The notes: generated by a model not told the origin, from the sequence alone. A stretch of 64,000 nt of DNA from Pseudomonas sp. MM223 (GCA_947090765.1 OX352322.1:6131001-6195000), one strand, 5' to 3'. Positions 9,884-19,790 are shown, counted from the first letter of the stretch. A program made the numbers and translations.

Positions 9884-10731
9884 GCAGAATGCTCCTCCAG
9901 AAACTCACGAATGACCGGCGCCAGATCACTGGCCGCCAGGCCTCTACCTTTCACACCCAGCCGCTCGCCTGCACAGGCATGCAACCACACCCCCAGGCCA
10001 GCGGCCTGCCAGGCATCCAGCCCTTGGGCCAGCAACGCCGCCAGCACACCGGTCAGCACATCGCCGAAGCCGGCCCCGGCCATCGCCGGGTGGCCTCGCT
10101 CGCACAGCATCAGCTGCCCGGCCGGGTCGGCCACCAGGGTGCCGGCCCCCTTGAGCACGCAAACGCTGTTGTAACGGCGCGCCAGCTTGCGCGCAGCGCC
10201 CTGGCGGTCGGCCTGCACCGCCTCGGTTGAAATGCCCAGCAACCGCGCCGCCTCCCCCGGGTGCGGGGTGAGGATGCTGCCACTGGGCAGGGCCAAGGGG
10301 GTACGCGCCAGCAAATTCAGGGCGTCTGCGTCCCACACCTGCGGCCGCTCGGCATTGGCCACTGCCGACAGCAGGCTACGCCCCCACGCCGCCTGCCCCA
10401 ACCCCGGCCCAACCACCAGCACCGAGGCGCGCTCCAGCACGCCCATCAACTGGTTGGCCGGCTCGATGCCCAGGCACATGGTTTCGGGCAGGCGGGCCAG
10501 GCTCGCGCCAACATGCTCCGGGCGCGTCGCCACGCTGACCAGCCCGGCACCACAGCGCAGGGCCGCCTCAGCGCTCAACAGCACGGCACCGCCGGTACCC
10601 AGGTCGCCACCGACCACCAGTACATGGCCGAAGTCGCCCTTATGGGCATGCGCAGGCCGCGTTGGCAGGTGCGCGACGGTCACACTGCTGAGCAGCTGCG
10701 GGGCATGGCTGGGTTGTTTGGTCTGCGGCAT
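9871..10731 (-). CDS. nnrD: NnrD, ADP-dependent NAD(P)H-hydrate dehydratase (stand-alone)
   Basis: 286 aa from the ATG at 10729-10731 (MPQTKQPS); the frame is open to 10812 but those codons do not resemble the family. The ribokinase-like fold has GHVLVVGGDLGTGGA near the N-terminus, VVGPGLGQAAWG, LTPHPGEAARLL, and GAGFGDVLTG as the ADP-binding signature near the end. It dehydrates hydrated NAD(P)H back to active cofactor. In E. coli this domain is fused to the NAD(P)HX epimerase; no epimerase domain is visible here. It diverges from queG across about 65 bases. Confidence 0.93.
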   Translation of the reverse strand: MPQTKQPSHAPQLLSSVTVAHLPTRPAHAHKGDFGHVLVVGGDLGTGGAVLLSAEAALRCGAGLVSVATRPEHVGASLARLPETMCLGIEPANQLMGVLERASVLVVGPGLGQAAWGRSLLSAVANAERPQVWDADALNLLARTPLALPSGSILTPHPGEAARLLGISTEAVQADRQGAARKLARRYNSVCVLKGAGTLVADPAGQLMLCERGHPAMAGAGFGDVLTGVLAALLAQGLDAWQAAGLGVWLHACAGERLGVKGRGLAASDLAPVIREFLEEHSACLA

Positions 10732-10796
10732 GGGGTCAAAGGCTCCAATGTCTGGCAGAATTATACGCACCTGAGCCCGTATTGCCTTGCCCATCC

Positions 10797-11861
10797 ATGT
10801 CCAGCTGCACACCTGACCTCGCCCAACTGGCCCAATCGATCAAGATTTGGGGCCAGGAACTCGGTTTTGCCCACGTTGGCATCGCCGGGGTCGACCTTGG
10901 CGAACACGAACACCACCTGCAGCGCTGGCTCGATGCCGGCTACCAGGGCGAGATGGAGTACCTGGGTGCGCACGGCAGCAAGCGCTCGCACCCCGACCAA
11001 CTGATTCCCGGCACGGTGCGGGTGGTCTCGCTGCGCATGGACTACCTGTCCGGCGACACACAGATGGCGCAGCGCCTGGCACAGCCAGAAAAGGCCTACA
11101 TATCGCGCTATGCGCTGGGCCGGGACTACCACAAGCTGGTGCGCAAGCGCGTGCAGTTCCTGGCCGACCGCATCCAGGAAGCCATCGGCCCGTTCGGCTA
11201 CCGCGCATTCGTCGACAGCGCGCCGGTGCTGGAGAAGGCCCTGGCCGAACAGGCCGGGCTGGGCTGGATCGGCAAGAACACCCTGCTGCTCAACCGCAAG
11301 GCGGGCAGTTACTTCTTCCTTGCCGAGCTGTTTGTCGACCTGCCGTTACCGGTAGACGAAGCGACTACCAGCGAACACTGCGGGCGCTGCCAGGCCTGCC
11401 TGGACATCTGCCCGACCCAAGCGTTTGTGGGGCCCTATGTGCTGGATGCGCGGCGTTGCATCTCATACCTGACCATCGAGCTGAAGGGCGCGATCCCCGT
11501 CGAGTTGCGCCCAATGATGGGCAACCGGGTGTTCGGTTGTGATGACTGCCAGATCGTCTGCCCGTGGAACCGCTTTGCCAAGCACAGCCAGGAGCAGGAC
11601 TTCCAGCCACGGCATGGGCTGGAGAATGCCGAGCTGGCGGAAATGTTCCTGTGGGATGAGCGCACCTTCCTGCGCAGGACCGAGGGCGGGCCGTTGCGGC
11701 GGGCGGGGTATGAGCGGTTCTTGCGTAACCTGGCGGTTGGGTTGGGCAATGCGCCGTCGACGATTCCAGTGATCGAGGCGCTGAAGGCACGCCGTGACGA
11801 TGAATCGGAACTGGTGCGCGAACATGTGGAGTGGGCGCTGGCCCGGCACGACATTCAATAG
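10797..11861 (+). CDS. queG: QueG, epoxyqueuosine reductase
   Basis: 354 aa from the ATG at 10797 (MSSCTPDLAQ); an in-frame ATG at 10782 is less family-like. Two ferredoxin-type cysteine clusters, CGRCQACLDICP and CDDCQIVCPWN, bind two [4Fe-4S] centres. The N-terminal part carries the cobalamin-binding reductase fold (around GWIGKNTLLL), and HEAT-like helices follow at the C-terminus. QueG makes the last step of queuosine synthesis in tRNA. It is divergent from nnrD, a conserved pairing in Pseudomonas. Confidence 0.96.
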   Translation: MSSCTPDLAQLAQSIKIWGQELGFAHVGIAGVDLGEHEHHLQRWLDAGYQGEMEYLGAHGSKRSHPDQLIPGTVRVVSLRMDYLSGDTQMAQRLAQPEKAYISRYALGRDYHKLVRKRVQFLADRIQEAIGPFGYRAFVDSAPVLEKALAEQAGLGWIGKNTLLLNRKAGSYFFLAELFVDLPLPVDEATTSEHCGRCQACLDICPTQAFVGPYVLDARRCISYLTIELKGAIPVELRPMMGNRVFGCDDCQIVCPWNRFAKHSQEQDFQPRHGLENAELAEMFLWDERTFLRRTEGGPLRRAGYERFLRNLAVGLGNAPSTIPVIEALKARRDDESELVREHVEWALARHDIQ

Positions 11862-11875
11862 CCGGGGCCTCTGCG

Positions 11876-11913
11876 CGGCCTTGCGTCGCGAAAGGGGCGC
11901 AAAGCGCCCCCAG
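11876..11913. repeat. Single REP arm after queG
   Basis: The stretch cggccttgcgtcgcgaaagg followed by a GC palindrome resembles one arm of the REP family found in pairs at 14347, 38289 and 44190. It lies just before the convergent gene end at 11917. The second arm is absent. Confidence 0.6.
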
Positions 11914-11916
11914 AAT

Positions 11917-12528
11917 TCACTGCTGGTCGTTGTAGTGAAACTTGGGCATCTCCCAGTGGAAGCGAATCGCCAATAGCCGCACCAGGAATCCGCCAAACAA
12001 GGTCAGCAACATCGCCTGCTCTGCCGGCACCTTGAAATACACGCACCCCAGGTAGAACCACGCCGCCGCAAACGACACGCTGGCATACAGCTCACGGCGG
12101 AACACCAGTGGAATGTCGTTGCAGAAGATATCCCGCAAGATCCCGCCAAATACCCCGGTGATCACCCCGCTAATCGACGCCACCAGCATGCCCTGGCCCA
12201 TCTCCAGCGCGGTCATGCAGCCAATCAGGGTAAAGGCCACCAGCCCCAGGGCATCAAGCACCAGGAACAGCGAGCGCAGGCGGCGCATCATCGGGGCAAT
12301 GAAAATGGTCAGCAACGCGGCAAAGCTGGTCAGCACCAGGTACTCCGGGTGCTTTACCCAGGTCAGTGGATAATGCCCGAGCAGCACGTCGCGCACCGAG
12401 CCACCACCCAGGGCGGTGACGCAGGCGATCAGCACCACGCCGAACCAGTCCATGCCGCGACGCCCGGCGGACAGCGCGCCGGTCATGGCTTCGGCGGTGA
12501 TAGCGATGAGGTAGAGCATCAACAACAT
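11917..12528 (-). CDS. TRIC/UPF0126 family membrane protein
   Basis: 203 aa from the ATG at 12526-12528 (MLLMLYLIAIT), preferred because upstream codons are unlike a protein start; a second Met three codons later is possible. It has about six to seven membrane helices. Two internally repeated halves carry Gly-rich signatures, GGGSVRDVLLG and GGILRDIFCNDIP. Proteins of this YadS/YicG-like group are bacterial relatives of trimeric intracellular cation channels, so a cation (possibly K+) conductance is likely but the physiological role is not known. It is separated from orn by a terminator. Confidence 0.85.
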   Translation of the reverse strand: MLLMLYLIAITAEAMTGALSAGRRGMDWFGVVLIACVTALGGGSVRDVLLGHYPLTWVKHPEYLVLTSFAALLTIFIAPMMRRLRSLFLVLDALGLVAFTLIGCMTALEMGQGMLVASISGVITGVFGGILRDIFCNDIPLVFRRELYASVSFAAAWFYLGCVYFKVPAEQAMLLTLFGGFLVRLLAIRFHWEMPKFHYNDQQ

Positions 12529-12581
12529 GGCGCGGGTCCGTGCGAGAAAGGCGCGCAGTCTAACCAGTTGCCCAAGGCACC

Positions 12582-12615
12582 AAAAGGGGGCGCAGATACT
12601 ATATCTGCGCCTTTT
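12582..12615. terminator. Bidirectional-type terminator between orn and the TRIC gene
   Basis: The arms ggcgcagata (12589-12598) and tatctgcgcc (12602-12611) pair perfectly around a three-base loop, with AAAA before (12582-12585) and TTTT after (12612-12615). On the minus strand it immediately follows the orn stop at 12620. Confidence 0.85.
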
Positions 12616-12619
12616 CGGC

Positions 12620-13162
12620 TCACAGCTTGATGAAGTGCTCGCGGTAGTGGCGCAGCTCGGCGATCGATTCGCGGATATCGTCCAGCGCCAGGTGGGTGTT
12701 GCCCTTCTTGAAGCTGTCGCGCACATCCGGCGCCCAGCGCGCGGCCAGCTCCTTCAGGGTGGAGACATCCAGGTTGCGGTAGTGGAAGTAGTTTTCCAGG
12801 TTGCGCATGTGGCGATAGAGGAAGCGGCGGTCCTGGCAGATGCTGTTGCCGCAGATCGGCGACTTGCCTTTCGGCACCCACTGCTCAAGGAAGGCAATGG
12901 TCTGCGCCTCGGCCTCAGCCATGCTGACCTTGCTCTCGCGCACGCGCTGGGTCAGGCCCGAAGCACCATGGGTGCGGGTGTTCCATTCGTCCATGCGCGC
13001 CAGCACTTCGTCACTGTGGTGGATGGCGATTACCGGCCCTTCAGCCAAGGTATTCAGCTCACTGTCGGTGACGATGGTGGCCATCTCGATGATGACATCG
13101 CTGTCCGGATCCAGGCCGGTCATTTCCAGGTCGATCCAGATCAGGTTCTGTGGGTTTTGCAT
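12620..13162 (-). CDS. orn: Orn, oligoribonuclease
   Basis: 180 aa. A DEDDh exonuclease: IDLEMTGLD gives the first Asp-Glu pair (residues 11 and 13), and the C-terminal [11 protein letters not shown] stretch gives the catalytic His and last Asp. Orn degrades two-residue RNAs and clears pGpG made from c-di-GMP in Pseudomonas. It is divergent from rsgA, an order conserved with E. coli. Confidence 0.97.
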   Translation of the reverse strand: MQNPQNLIWIDLEMTGLDPDSDVIIEMATIVTDSELNTLAEGPVIAIHHSDEVLARMDEWNTRTHGASGLTQRVRESKVSMAEAEAQTIAFLEQWVPKGKSPICGNSICQDRRFLYRHMRNLENYFHYRNLDVSTLKELAARWAPDVRDSFKKGNTHLALDDIRESIAELRHYREHFIKL

Positions 13163-13289
13163 GCAGGGCTCCTCATATAGGCCGTCATATTAGCCTAGTG
13201 GCCAAAGCACGCCCATTCGTCCAGCGCCTGGCGTGCTAAACTGCCAGCCGTTTTCAATGCCCTACCCGGGCCTTTCTCACGGTACCTTC

Positions 13290-14321
13290 ATGGCCAAACG
13301 CCAGCTCAATCGCCGCCAAAACTGGCGGATCGAAAAAATCCAGGGTGAGCGCGCCGCTCGCGCCGCCAAACGCGAGCAGCATGCGCTGCAAGAACTGGAG
13401 GGCGGCGACCTGGGGCCGGAGCAACTGGGCCTGGTAATCGCGCACTTTGGCGTGCAGGTAGAAGTTGAAGCCCAGGATGGCGAAGCTGCAGGCCAGGTGT
13501 TCCGCTGCCATTTGCGCGCCAACCTGCCAGCGCTGGTCACCGGCGACCGCGTTGTGTGGCGTGCGGGCAACCAGGGCATCGGCGTGATCGTGGCGCAGAT
13601 GCCGCGCAGCACCGAACTGTGCCGGCCAAACAATCACGGCCAGCTGAAACCGGTGGCAGCCAACGTCGACCTGATCGTGATCGTGTTCGCCCCTGCACCC
13701 GAACCGCACCCCAACCTGATCGACCGCTACCTGGTAGCTGCCGAACATGCCGGCCTGCGCCCGCTGCTGCTGCTGAACAAAGCCGACCTGATCAACGACG
13801 AGAACGGCCCCGGCTTGCATGCGCTGCTGGAGGTCTACCGCGAACTGGGCTACCCGCTGCTGGAAGTATCGGCGCACCAGGGTGACGGCATGCAGCGCCT
13901 GCAGCAGCTGCTTGACGGCCACATCAGCGTGTTCGTCGGCCAGTCGGGGGTGGGCAAGTCGTCGCTGGTCAACAGCCTGCTGCCGGACGCCGGCACACGT
14001 GTCGGCGACCTGTCGGAGTGGTCGGGCCAAGGTACCCACACCACTACCACGGCGCGGTTGTACCACTTCCCTAACGGCGGCGACCTGATCGACTCGCCGG
14101 GCATCCGCGAGTTTGGCCTTGGCCATGTCAGCCGCGACGACGTGGAAGACGGCTTCATTGAGTTCCGCGACCTGTTCGGCACCTGCCGCTTCCGTGACTG
14201 CAAGCATGACCGCGAACCGGGCTGCGCGCTGCTCAAGGCACTGGACGAGGGGCGCATCAAGCCGCAACGCATGAACAGCTACCGCTCGATCATCGCCAGC
14301 CTGACGGAAGACAGCTACTGA
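13290..14321 (+). CDS. rsgA: RsgA, ribosome small-subunit maturation GTPase
   Basis: 343 aa from the ATG at 13290 ([10 protein letters not shown]); the frame is open from 13233 but that part is not family-like. An N-terminal OB-fold is followed by a circularly permuted G domain, with NKAD, then GQSGVGKSS and DSPG. The C-terminal zinc site includes C-F-R-D-C-K-H and a later Cys. It helps late 30S maturation. The orn/rsgA intergenic region (13163-13289) must hold both promoters. Confidence 0.97.
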   Translation: MAKRQLNRRQNWRIEKIQGERAARAAKREQHALQELEGGDLGPEQLGLVIAHFGVQVEVEAQDGEAAGQVFRCHLRANLPALVTGDRVVWRAGNQGIGVIVAQMPRSTELCRPNNHGQLKPVAANVDLIVIVFAPAPEPHPNLIDRYLVAAEHAGLRPLLLLNKADLINDENGPGLHALLEVYRELGYPLLEVSAHQGDGMQRLQQLLDGHISVFVGQSGVGKSSLVNSLLPDAGTRVGDLSEWSGQGTHTTTTARLYHFPNGGDLIDSPGIREFGLGHVSRDDVEDGFIEFRDLFGTCRFRDCKHDREPGCALLKALDEGRIKPQRMNSYRSIIASLTEDSY

Positions 14322-14346
14322 TCGTTGCAAGCAGCATGCGGCTTTT

Positions 14347-14460
14347 GCAGGAGCGGCCTTGCGCCGCGAAAGGGCCGCGCAGCGGCCCCAGATATAAGCT
14401 TTGATGCACAAATTGCCGGGGCCGCTTTGCGGCCCTTTCGCGGCACAAGGCCGCTCCTAC
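14347..14460. repeat. REP pair, inverted, between rsgA and motB
   Basis: Two inverted copies of the gagcggccttg/gccgcgaaagggccgc element, at 14347-14390 and 14418-14460, each followed by its own GC-rich palindrome. This is the same family as at 38289 and 44190. It lies between convergent gene ends and may end transcription from both sides. Confidence 0.85.
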
Positions 14461-14488
14461 ACCCGGCCGCGCAAGACAGCCAGAGCGT

Positions 14489-15542
14489 TTACTGCTCCTT
14501 GGCCTCATCCATCTTCAGCGTGCCATCTTCGAAGATGTTCAGCTTCTGGCGCAGCTCGCGCGGCTGCATCGGCGCCTGTTCGGCCTCGCCAGCCGCCCCT
14601 GGGGCAGTTGGCGCAACCGGTGCCGATGCCCCTGGTGCAGCGCCGCTGGCCGGCGGTGCACCAGGCTCGGTGGCCGGCGCTTCCGGCGCGCCCTGCTCAC
14701 CTTCGATATTGCGCTGGGCCTTCTTGGTCAGCACGATGATATCGATACGGCGGTTGACCGGGTTGAACGGGTCCTTGCGGTCGAACAGCGACGACGAGGC
14801 ATAACCCACCACCCGCGCCACCTGCCCGTCCGGGTAACCGCCCGCCACCAGCGCACGGCGCGCCGCGTTGGCACGGTTGGCCGACAGCTCCCAGTTGCCG
14901 AACTCACCACTGCCGGCATACGGCTTGGCATCCGTGTGGCCGCTGATGCTGATCTTGTTCGGCACCGCCTTGATGGTGTCGGCCATGGCCAGCAGGATGT
15001 CTTCGAAGTACGGCTGCAAGCGAGCGCTGCCGATGTCGAACATCGGCCGGTTCTCGGCATCCATGATCTGGATGCGCAAGCCATCCTGGGTGATCTCGAA
15101 CAGGATCTGGTCCTTGAACTTCTGCAGCTGCGGGTTCTCTTCCACCTTGTTCTGCAGTTCTTGCAGCAGCAACTCCAGGCGCTCGCGCTCGACCTGCTCG
15201 GCCATGGTCTCGACCTGGTCCTTGTTCAGCTCGACAGTGGTGTCGGGTGTCGGCTCGGACTTCACCTCAGGGTTGATGGTCTTTTCCGGCGCCAGGCTCA
15301 GGCGACCCGCCCAGATCGATGACATACGGCGTGCCGCTTTCAGAGAAACCGATCGGGTCCTTGAAATAACCGGCAATGGCGATCTTCTGCTCCGGCGTGG
15401 CCGTGGACATCAACCACAGCACCAGGAAGAACGCCATCATTGCCGTGGCAAAGTCGGCGAAGGCGATTTTCCAGGCGCCGCCGTGGTGGCCGCCGCCAAA
15501 GCGCTTGACGCGCTTGACGATGATGGGCTGATTGTTTTCCAT
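14489..15542 (-). pseudogene. motB: motB, flagellar stator protein, split by a +1 frameshift (possible sequence error)
   Basis: The N-terminal part starts at 15542 (MENNQPIIVKRVKR), with one membrane helix (about residues 27-47) preceded by the stator Asp in WKIAFADFATAMMAF. It then leaves frame, and as written it would stop at 15267 after 91 aa. The rest, from LAPEKTINPE through the OmpA-like peptidoglycan-binding domain (ISGHTDAKPY, ELSANRANAARR), continues in the frame ending at 14489. Removing one G from the GG at 15295-15296 joins both parts into 350 aa, the expected size. MotB anchors the proton-driven stator to the wall with MotA, whose stop is three bases upstream. Confidence 0.9.
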
Positions 15543-15545
15543 GAC

Positions 15546-16397
15546 TCAGCGACCGCGAACCGCTTGTTCCAGCTCGGAGAAGCTTGGGCGGTGCTTGGGG
15601 TACAGCACCTTGCGCCCGAACTCGACGGCCAGCGAAGGTGGCATGCCCGAGGCCGAGGCAACCAGCGAAGCCTTGATCGATTCGTAGAGGTTCAGCTCCT
15701 CCTTGGCATCGTGCTCCAGGCACTTGGCCAACGGGCCGAAGAAGCCATAGGCCGCCAGGATACCGAAGAAGGTACCGACCAGCGCCGCACCCACGTGCAT
15801 GCCGATGGCCGCCTGGTCGCCCTCGCCCAGCGAGGCCATGGTCACCACGATACCCAGTACCGCCGCGACGATACCGAAACCGGGCATGCCGTCGGCGATG
15901 CCGGTCACCGCATGGGACGGGTGCTCCAGCTCTTCCTTCATGCTCAGCAGCTCCATGTCGAACAAGCCTTCAAGCTCGTGCGGGGCCATGTTGCCGGTGG
16001 ACATGATGCGCAGGTAGTCACAGACGAATGCGGTCATGCGTTCATCGGCCAGCACGGTCGGGTACTTGGCAAAGATCGGGCTGGCTGCAGCGTCCTCGAT
16101 GTCGGCCTCAATGGCCATCATGCCTTCGCGACGGCTCTTGTTGAGGATCTCGTACACCAGGCCCAACACCTCCAGGTAGTAGGCGTGGGTGAAGCGCGAG
16201 CCGAACATCTTCATCGACTTCTTGATGACGTGCATGGTCATGTGGCCAGGGTTGGCCTGCAGGAACGCACCAAAGGCCGCACCGCCAATGATCAGTACTT
16301 CGAACGGCTGGATCAGCGCTGCGATCTTGCCGTGGGAGAGCACGTAGCCGCCGAGCACGCTCGCGAATACGACGATGATGCCGATAATTTTAGCCAT
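15546..16397 (-). CDS. motA: MotA, flagellar motor stator protein
   Basis: 283 aa with four membrane segments: two near the N-terminus (about 1-22 and 32-52) and two in the second half (GMPGFGIVAAVLGIVVTMA and VGAALVGTFFGILAAYGFF). A large cytoplasmic loop lies between, carrying the conserved charged residues that touch FliG, and the proline before helix 3 is present. It forms the proton channel with MotB, encoded three bases downstream. It diverges from the HDOD gene across 130 bases. Confidence 0.96.
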   Translation of the reverse strand: MAKIIGIIVVFASVLGGYVLSHGKIAALIQPFEVLIIGGAAFGAFLQANPGHMTMHVIKKSMKMFGSRFTHAYYLEVLGLVYEILNKSRREGMMAIEADIEDAAASPIFAKYPTVLADERMTAFVCDYLRIMSTGNMAPHELEGLFDMELLSMKEELEHPSHAVTGIADGMPGFGIVAAVLGIVVTMASLGEGDQAAIGMHVGAALVGTFFGILAAYGFFGPLAKCLEHDAKEELNLYESIKASLVASASGMPPSLAVEFGRKVLYPKHRPSFSELEQAVRGR

Positions 16398-16527
16398 AGG
16401 TTCAAAGCACTTGCTGTCGTGGTCAGGGGAAGAGACGGGAGCTTTAAAACTCTTCTTCTACTTATCGGCAGAACTGCGCCAGACTATAGCCACTCAATGC
16501 GAAAAGCCAGTTCGGACTGATGTCAAA

Positions 16528-18063
16528 ATGCCAATTGAAACCAAGGTGCCCGCTCAGGCCCCGCGTACGCTAGAGGCCTGGGTAAAGCTGCTAGAAAGTG
16601 TTCGCATCCCCGTGCCGAAACACAGCTACGACCGGGTCATGGCTGCCATCCACGATAGCCGCCGCTCGCTGCGCGATATCGCCGAACTGATGCAGGATAG
16701 CCCGGCGCTGGTGCTTTCGGTGATGCGCGAAGCCAATCACCCCACCAACGCCAGCCAGGCCGAGCCCGCCGAAAGCCTGGAGGTTGCCCTTAACCGCCTG
16801 GGCCTGGAGCGTAGCGAGCAACTGCTCAAGCGCCTGCCCTCGCTACCCGTCGAAGAAATCCCGCCCGTGCTCAGCCAGTTCCAGCTGATCAGCCAGCACG
16901 CTTCGCAGCAGGCCAGCGGCCTGTTTGCCAGCCGCCTGGCACGGCTGTGGCAGGAAATTCACTGGGGCAGCCTGCTGTTCCTGTCACCACTGTGGCCGCT
17001 GGCACTGGCCTACCCCAAGCTGCTCGACACCTGGGAACTACGGGTTATCCACAAAGGCGAGGATGCTGCCCAGGTCGAGGAAGAGCTGTTTGGCGTGCGC
17101 ATCATGGCGCTGTGCCAGACCATGGCGGAGTACTGGCGCCTGCCGCAGTGGGTTACCCAGGGTTACCGCCTGCTGCTGGAAGAACGCGAACAACTGGCCC
17201 AGGTGCTGAGCATCGCCCGCGACGAAGACCTGCTCAGCCAGCAACACCGCCTGGATGCCGAGCCCGGCCTGCGCCGCTGGTTCAACCAGCCGGCCAATAC
17301 CGTGCTGCTGGCCAACAACCTTGCGCTGGCAGCGCAGGTGGGCTGGGACAACCCGCACCTGCTGCGCTGGCAACTGCTGACCGCGCTGTACCTGCAGACC
17401 TCGCTGGAAGACGTGCAGCAGCAAGTGCACCAGCAGGCTGCCGCCAGCGCCCGCCGTCACGCCAGGCATGCCCTGTTCCACCCGGCTGAAGCACTGATCT
17501 GGCCCTGGCACCAGCGTCGCCCGCACCCGGACATGCTGGCCCCGCCACCGCCCAGCAGCGACGACCTGGCACGCTGGCGCAAGCTATGCCAGGACCTGCT
17601 GGCCCAGCCCAGCCCGTTCACCAATACCGTGCACCTGGCCACCCAGGCCCGCGAAGCCCTGCTGGCCTGCGGCATGCAACGCATCATGCTGCTGGGCCTG
17701 GACAAGGCCAGCGACTACCTGCGCGTGCAGCAAACTGCCGGGTTACCCAAAGAGGCCGGGGCCCTGGCCTTACAGGTGTCACAAAACAAACTGTTGCAAA
17801 AGCTGATGGCCCAGGCCGGCCAACTGCGCATCACTCCGGAAAACCACAGCCAGTTCTCGGCCTTGCTGCCAGCCCCGCTACGTGCCCTGTTCCGCAGCGA
17901 GCATGTGCTGCTGCGCTCGCTGGCGGTAAACGACCAGGTGCTGATGCTGATGGTGGCCGACCAGGGTTGCCGGCCGTTGGCCGATATCAGCGTGCAGGCC
18001 TTCGGCAAGACCGCACAATGCACCGAGCGGGCACTGTCGGTGTTTGCCAACCGCAAGGGCTGA
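16528..18063 (+). CDS. HDOD domain-containing protein
   Basis: 511 aa from the ATG at 16528 (MPIETKVPAQ); the frame is open from 16375 but overlaps motA there. The N-terminal half (about 20-230) matches the HDOD fold, an HD-related helical domain that has usually lost phosphohydrolase residues (RSLRDIAELMQDSPALVLSVMREAN). The C-terminal 150 residues look like a GAF-type sensor fold. HDOD proteins link signalling to motility and stress, often by protein binding. Divergence from motA suggests, but does not prove, a motility link. Confidence 0.8.
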   Translation: MPIETKVPAQAPRTLEAWVKLLESVRIPVPKHSYDRVMAAIHDSRRSLRDIAELMQDSPALVLSVMREANHPTNASQAEPAESLEVALNRLGLERSEQLLKRLPSLPVEEIPPVLSQFQLISQHASQQASGLFASRLARLWQEIHWGSLLFLSPLWPLALAYPKLLDTWELRVIHKGEDAAQVEEELFGVRIMALCQTMAEYWRLPQWVTQGYRLLLEEREQLAQVLSIARDEDLLSQQHRLDAEPGLRRWFNQPANTVLLANNLALAAQVGWDNPHLLRWQLLTALYLQTSLEDVQQQVHQQAAASARRHARHALFHPAEALIWPWHQRRPHPDMLAPPPPSSDDLARWRKLCQDLLAQPSPFTNTVHLATQAREALLACGMQRIMLLGLDKASDYLRVQQTAGLPKEAGALALQVSQNKLLQKLMAQAGQLRITPENHSQFSALLPAPLRALFRSEHVLLRSLAVNDQVLMLMVADQGCRPLADISVQAFGKTAQCTERALSVFANRKG

Positions 18064-18107
18064 GCCTTGCGCTACAATCGCTCCTCTTTCCACACTGGAG
18101 ACCGTGG

Positions 18108-18917
18108 ATGACTGACTTTTCCGGCCTGCCGCTGGTGATCGAGCCTGCTGACCTGCTGTCGCGCCTGGATTCACCCCAGCTGATCCTGGTCGATCTGAGT
18201 AGCGCCAACCGCTATGTCAGCGGGCATATCCCGGGCGCGCACTTCGTCGAAGGCAAACGCACCCAGCTAGGCCTGCCACCGGCGCCAGGGCTGCTGCCGG
18301 CGCTGGCTGACCTGGAAAAACTGTTCAGCGAGCTTGGTCATCACGACGACGCCGTCTACGTGGTCTACGACGATGAGGGCGGCGGCTGGGCCGGGCGCTT
18401 CATCTGGATGCTCGACGTCATTGGCCACAAGGCCAGACACTACCTGAACGGTGGTATTCAGGCCTGGCCGGCGGACAAGCTCTCGACCGAGGTACCGGCT
18501 GCGGCCAACGCACAGGTACGCCTGCAACTGCACGGCGAGCCGACGGCAACCCGTGAATACCTGCAAAGCCGTCTGGGCGCCGACGACCTGGTGATCTGGG
18601 ATGCCCGTGCGCCCCAGGAATTCAACGGTGAAAAGGTCCTGGCAGCCAAAGGCGGTCACATTCCCGGCGCGATCAACTTCGAGTGGACTGCCGGCATGGA
18701 CCTCAATGACCACCTGCGCATCCGCCAGGACATCCAACAGGTCCTCGAGCAACTGGGCATCACCCCCGACAAGGAAGTGATCACCCATTGCCAGTCACAC
18801 CGCCGCTCCGGCTTCACTTATCTGGTGGCCAAGGCCCTCGGCTACCCACGCGTCAAGGCTTACGCCGGCTCGTGGAGCGAATGGGGCAACCACCCGGACA
18901 CGCCTGTAGAAGTTTAA
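18108..18917 (+). CDS. rhdA: RhdA-type thiosulfate sulfurtransferase (rhodanese)
   Basis: 269 aa from the ATG at 18108 (MTDFSGLPLV). There are two rhodanese domains: an N-terminal inactive one (about 1-130, with SGHIPGAHFVEG) and a C-terminal one with catalytic Cys228 in the loop CQSHRRSG. It moves sulfane sulfur from thiosulfate to cyanide or other thiophiles. A Cys loop close to CQTHHRSG is known in Azotobacter RhdA. It is followed nine bases later by psd, as in P. aeruginosa. Confidence 0.92.
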   Translation: MTDFSGLPLVIEPADLLSRLDSPQLILVDLSSANRYVSGHIPGAHFVEGKRTQLGLPPAPGLLPALADLEKLFSELGHHDDAVYVVYDDEGGGWAGRFIWMLDVIGHKARHYLNGGIQAWPADKLSTEVPAAANAQVRLQLHGEPTATREYLQSRLGADDLVIWDARAPQEFNGEKVLAAKGGHIPGAINFEWTAGMDLNDHLRIRQDIQQVLEQLGITPDKEVITHCQSHRRSGFTYLVAKALGYPRVKAYAGSWSEWGNHPDTPVEV

Positions 18918-18926
18918 GGAACCTGC

Positions 18927-19790
18927 ATGAAATCCCGTTTGTTCATCATCAGCCAGTACCTGCTGCCGCACCACCTGCTGTCGCGGCTGGCCGGCTGCAT
19001 CGCCGAGTGCCGCGTGCGCTGGTTCAAGAATGCCTTTACCGCCTGGTTCGCCAAGCGTTACCAGGTCAACATGTCTGAAGCCCTGGTCGAGGACTTGAGC
19101 GCCTACGAGCACTTCAATGCGTTCTTCACCCGCGCCCTGAAGCCGGGTGCCCGCCCGCTGGACGAAACCCCGGGCGCCATCCTGTGCCCGGCCGACGGCG
19201 CCGTCAGCCAGCTCGGCCCGATCGAGCACGGCCGCATCTTCCAGGCCAAGGGCCACGGTTTCAGCGCGCAAGAGCTGTTGGGCGGCGACCCGGCCATGGC
19301 AGCGCCGTTCATGGGTGGTGAGTTTGCCACCATCTACCTGTCGCCCAAGGACTACCACCGCGTGCACATGCCGCTGGCCGGCACCCTGCGCGAAATGGTC
19401 TATGTGCCAGGCCGTCTGTTCTCGGTCAACCAGACCACCGCAGAGAACGTACCCGAGCTGTTCGCCCGCAACGAGCGCGTGGTCTGCCTGTTCGACACCG
19501 AACGGGGGCCGATGGCTGTGGTGCTGGTGGGGGCGATGATCGTCGCCTCGATCGAAACCGTGTGGGCCGGGCTGGTGACGCCACCCAAGCGCGAGTTGAA
19601 AACCTTCCGTTACGACGAAGCCAGCCGCGCACCGATCCACCTGGAAAAAGGTGCCGAGCTGGGCCGCTTCAAACTGGGTTCGACCGCCATCGTGCTGTTC
19701 GGGCCGGAGCAGGTGAAGTGGGCTGAAAACCTGGGTGCTGGCTCTGCAGTGCGCATGGGGCAGCTGTTGGCGGCACCTGTACAGGCTTGA
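18927..19790 (+). CDS. psd: Psd, phosphatidylserine decarboxylase proenzyme
   Basis: 287 aa. The self-cleavage motif LGST lies at 250-253; cleavage before Ser252 makes the pyruvoyl alpha chain. The triad partners appear as Asp90 (LCPADGAV) and His147 (YHRVHMPL). Psd forms phosphatidylethanolamine at the inner membrane. A strong terminator follows at 19804. Confidence 0.97.
   Translation: MKSRLFIISQYLLPHHLLSRLAGCIAECRVRWFKNAFTAWFAKRYQVNMSEALVEDLSAYEHFNAFFTRALKPGARPLDETPGAILCPADGAVSQLGPIEHGRIFQAKGHGFSAQELLGGDPAMAAPFMGGEFATIYLSPKDYHRVHMPLAGTLREMVYVPGRLFSVNQTTAENVPELFARNERVVCLFDTERGPMAVVLVGAMIVASIETVWAGLVTPPKRELKTFRYDEASRAPIHLEKGAELGRFKLGSTAIVLFGPEQVKWAENLGAGSAVRMGQLLAAPVQA

Noticed and set aside
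14347..14460. A possible CRISPR or phage attachment repeat
   Set aside because: The repeats are inverted pairs with internal palindromes, spaced irregularly and found at many gene ends: REP elements, not arrays.
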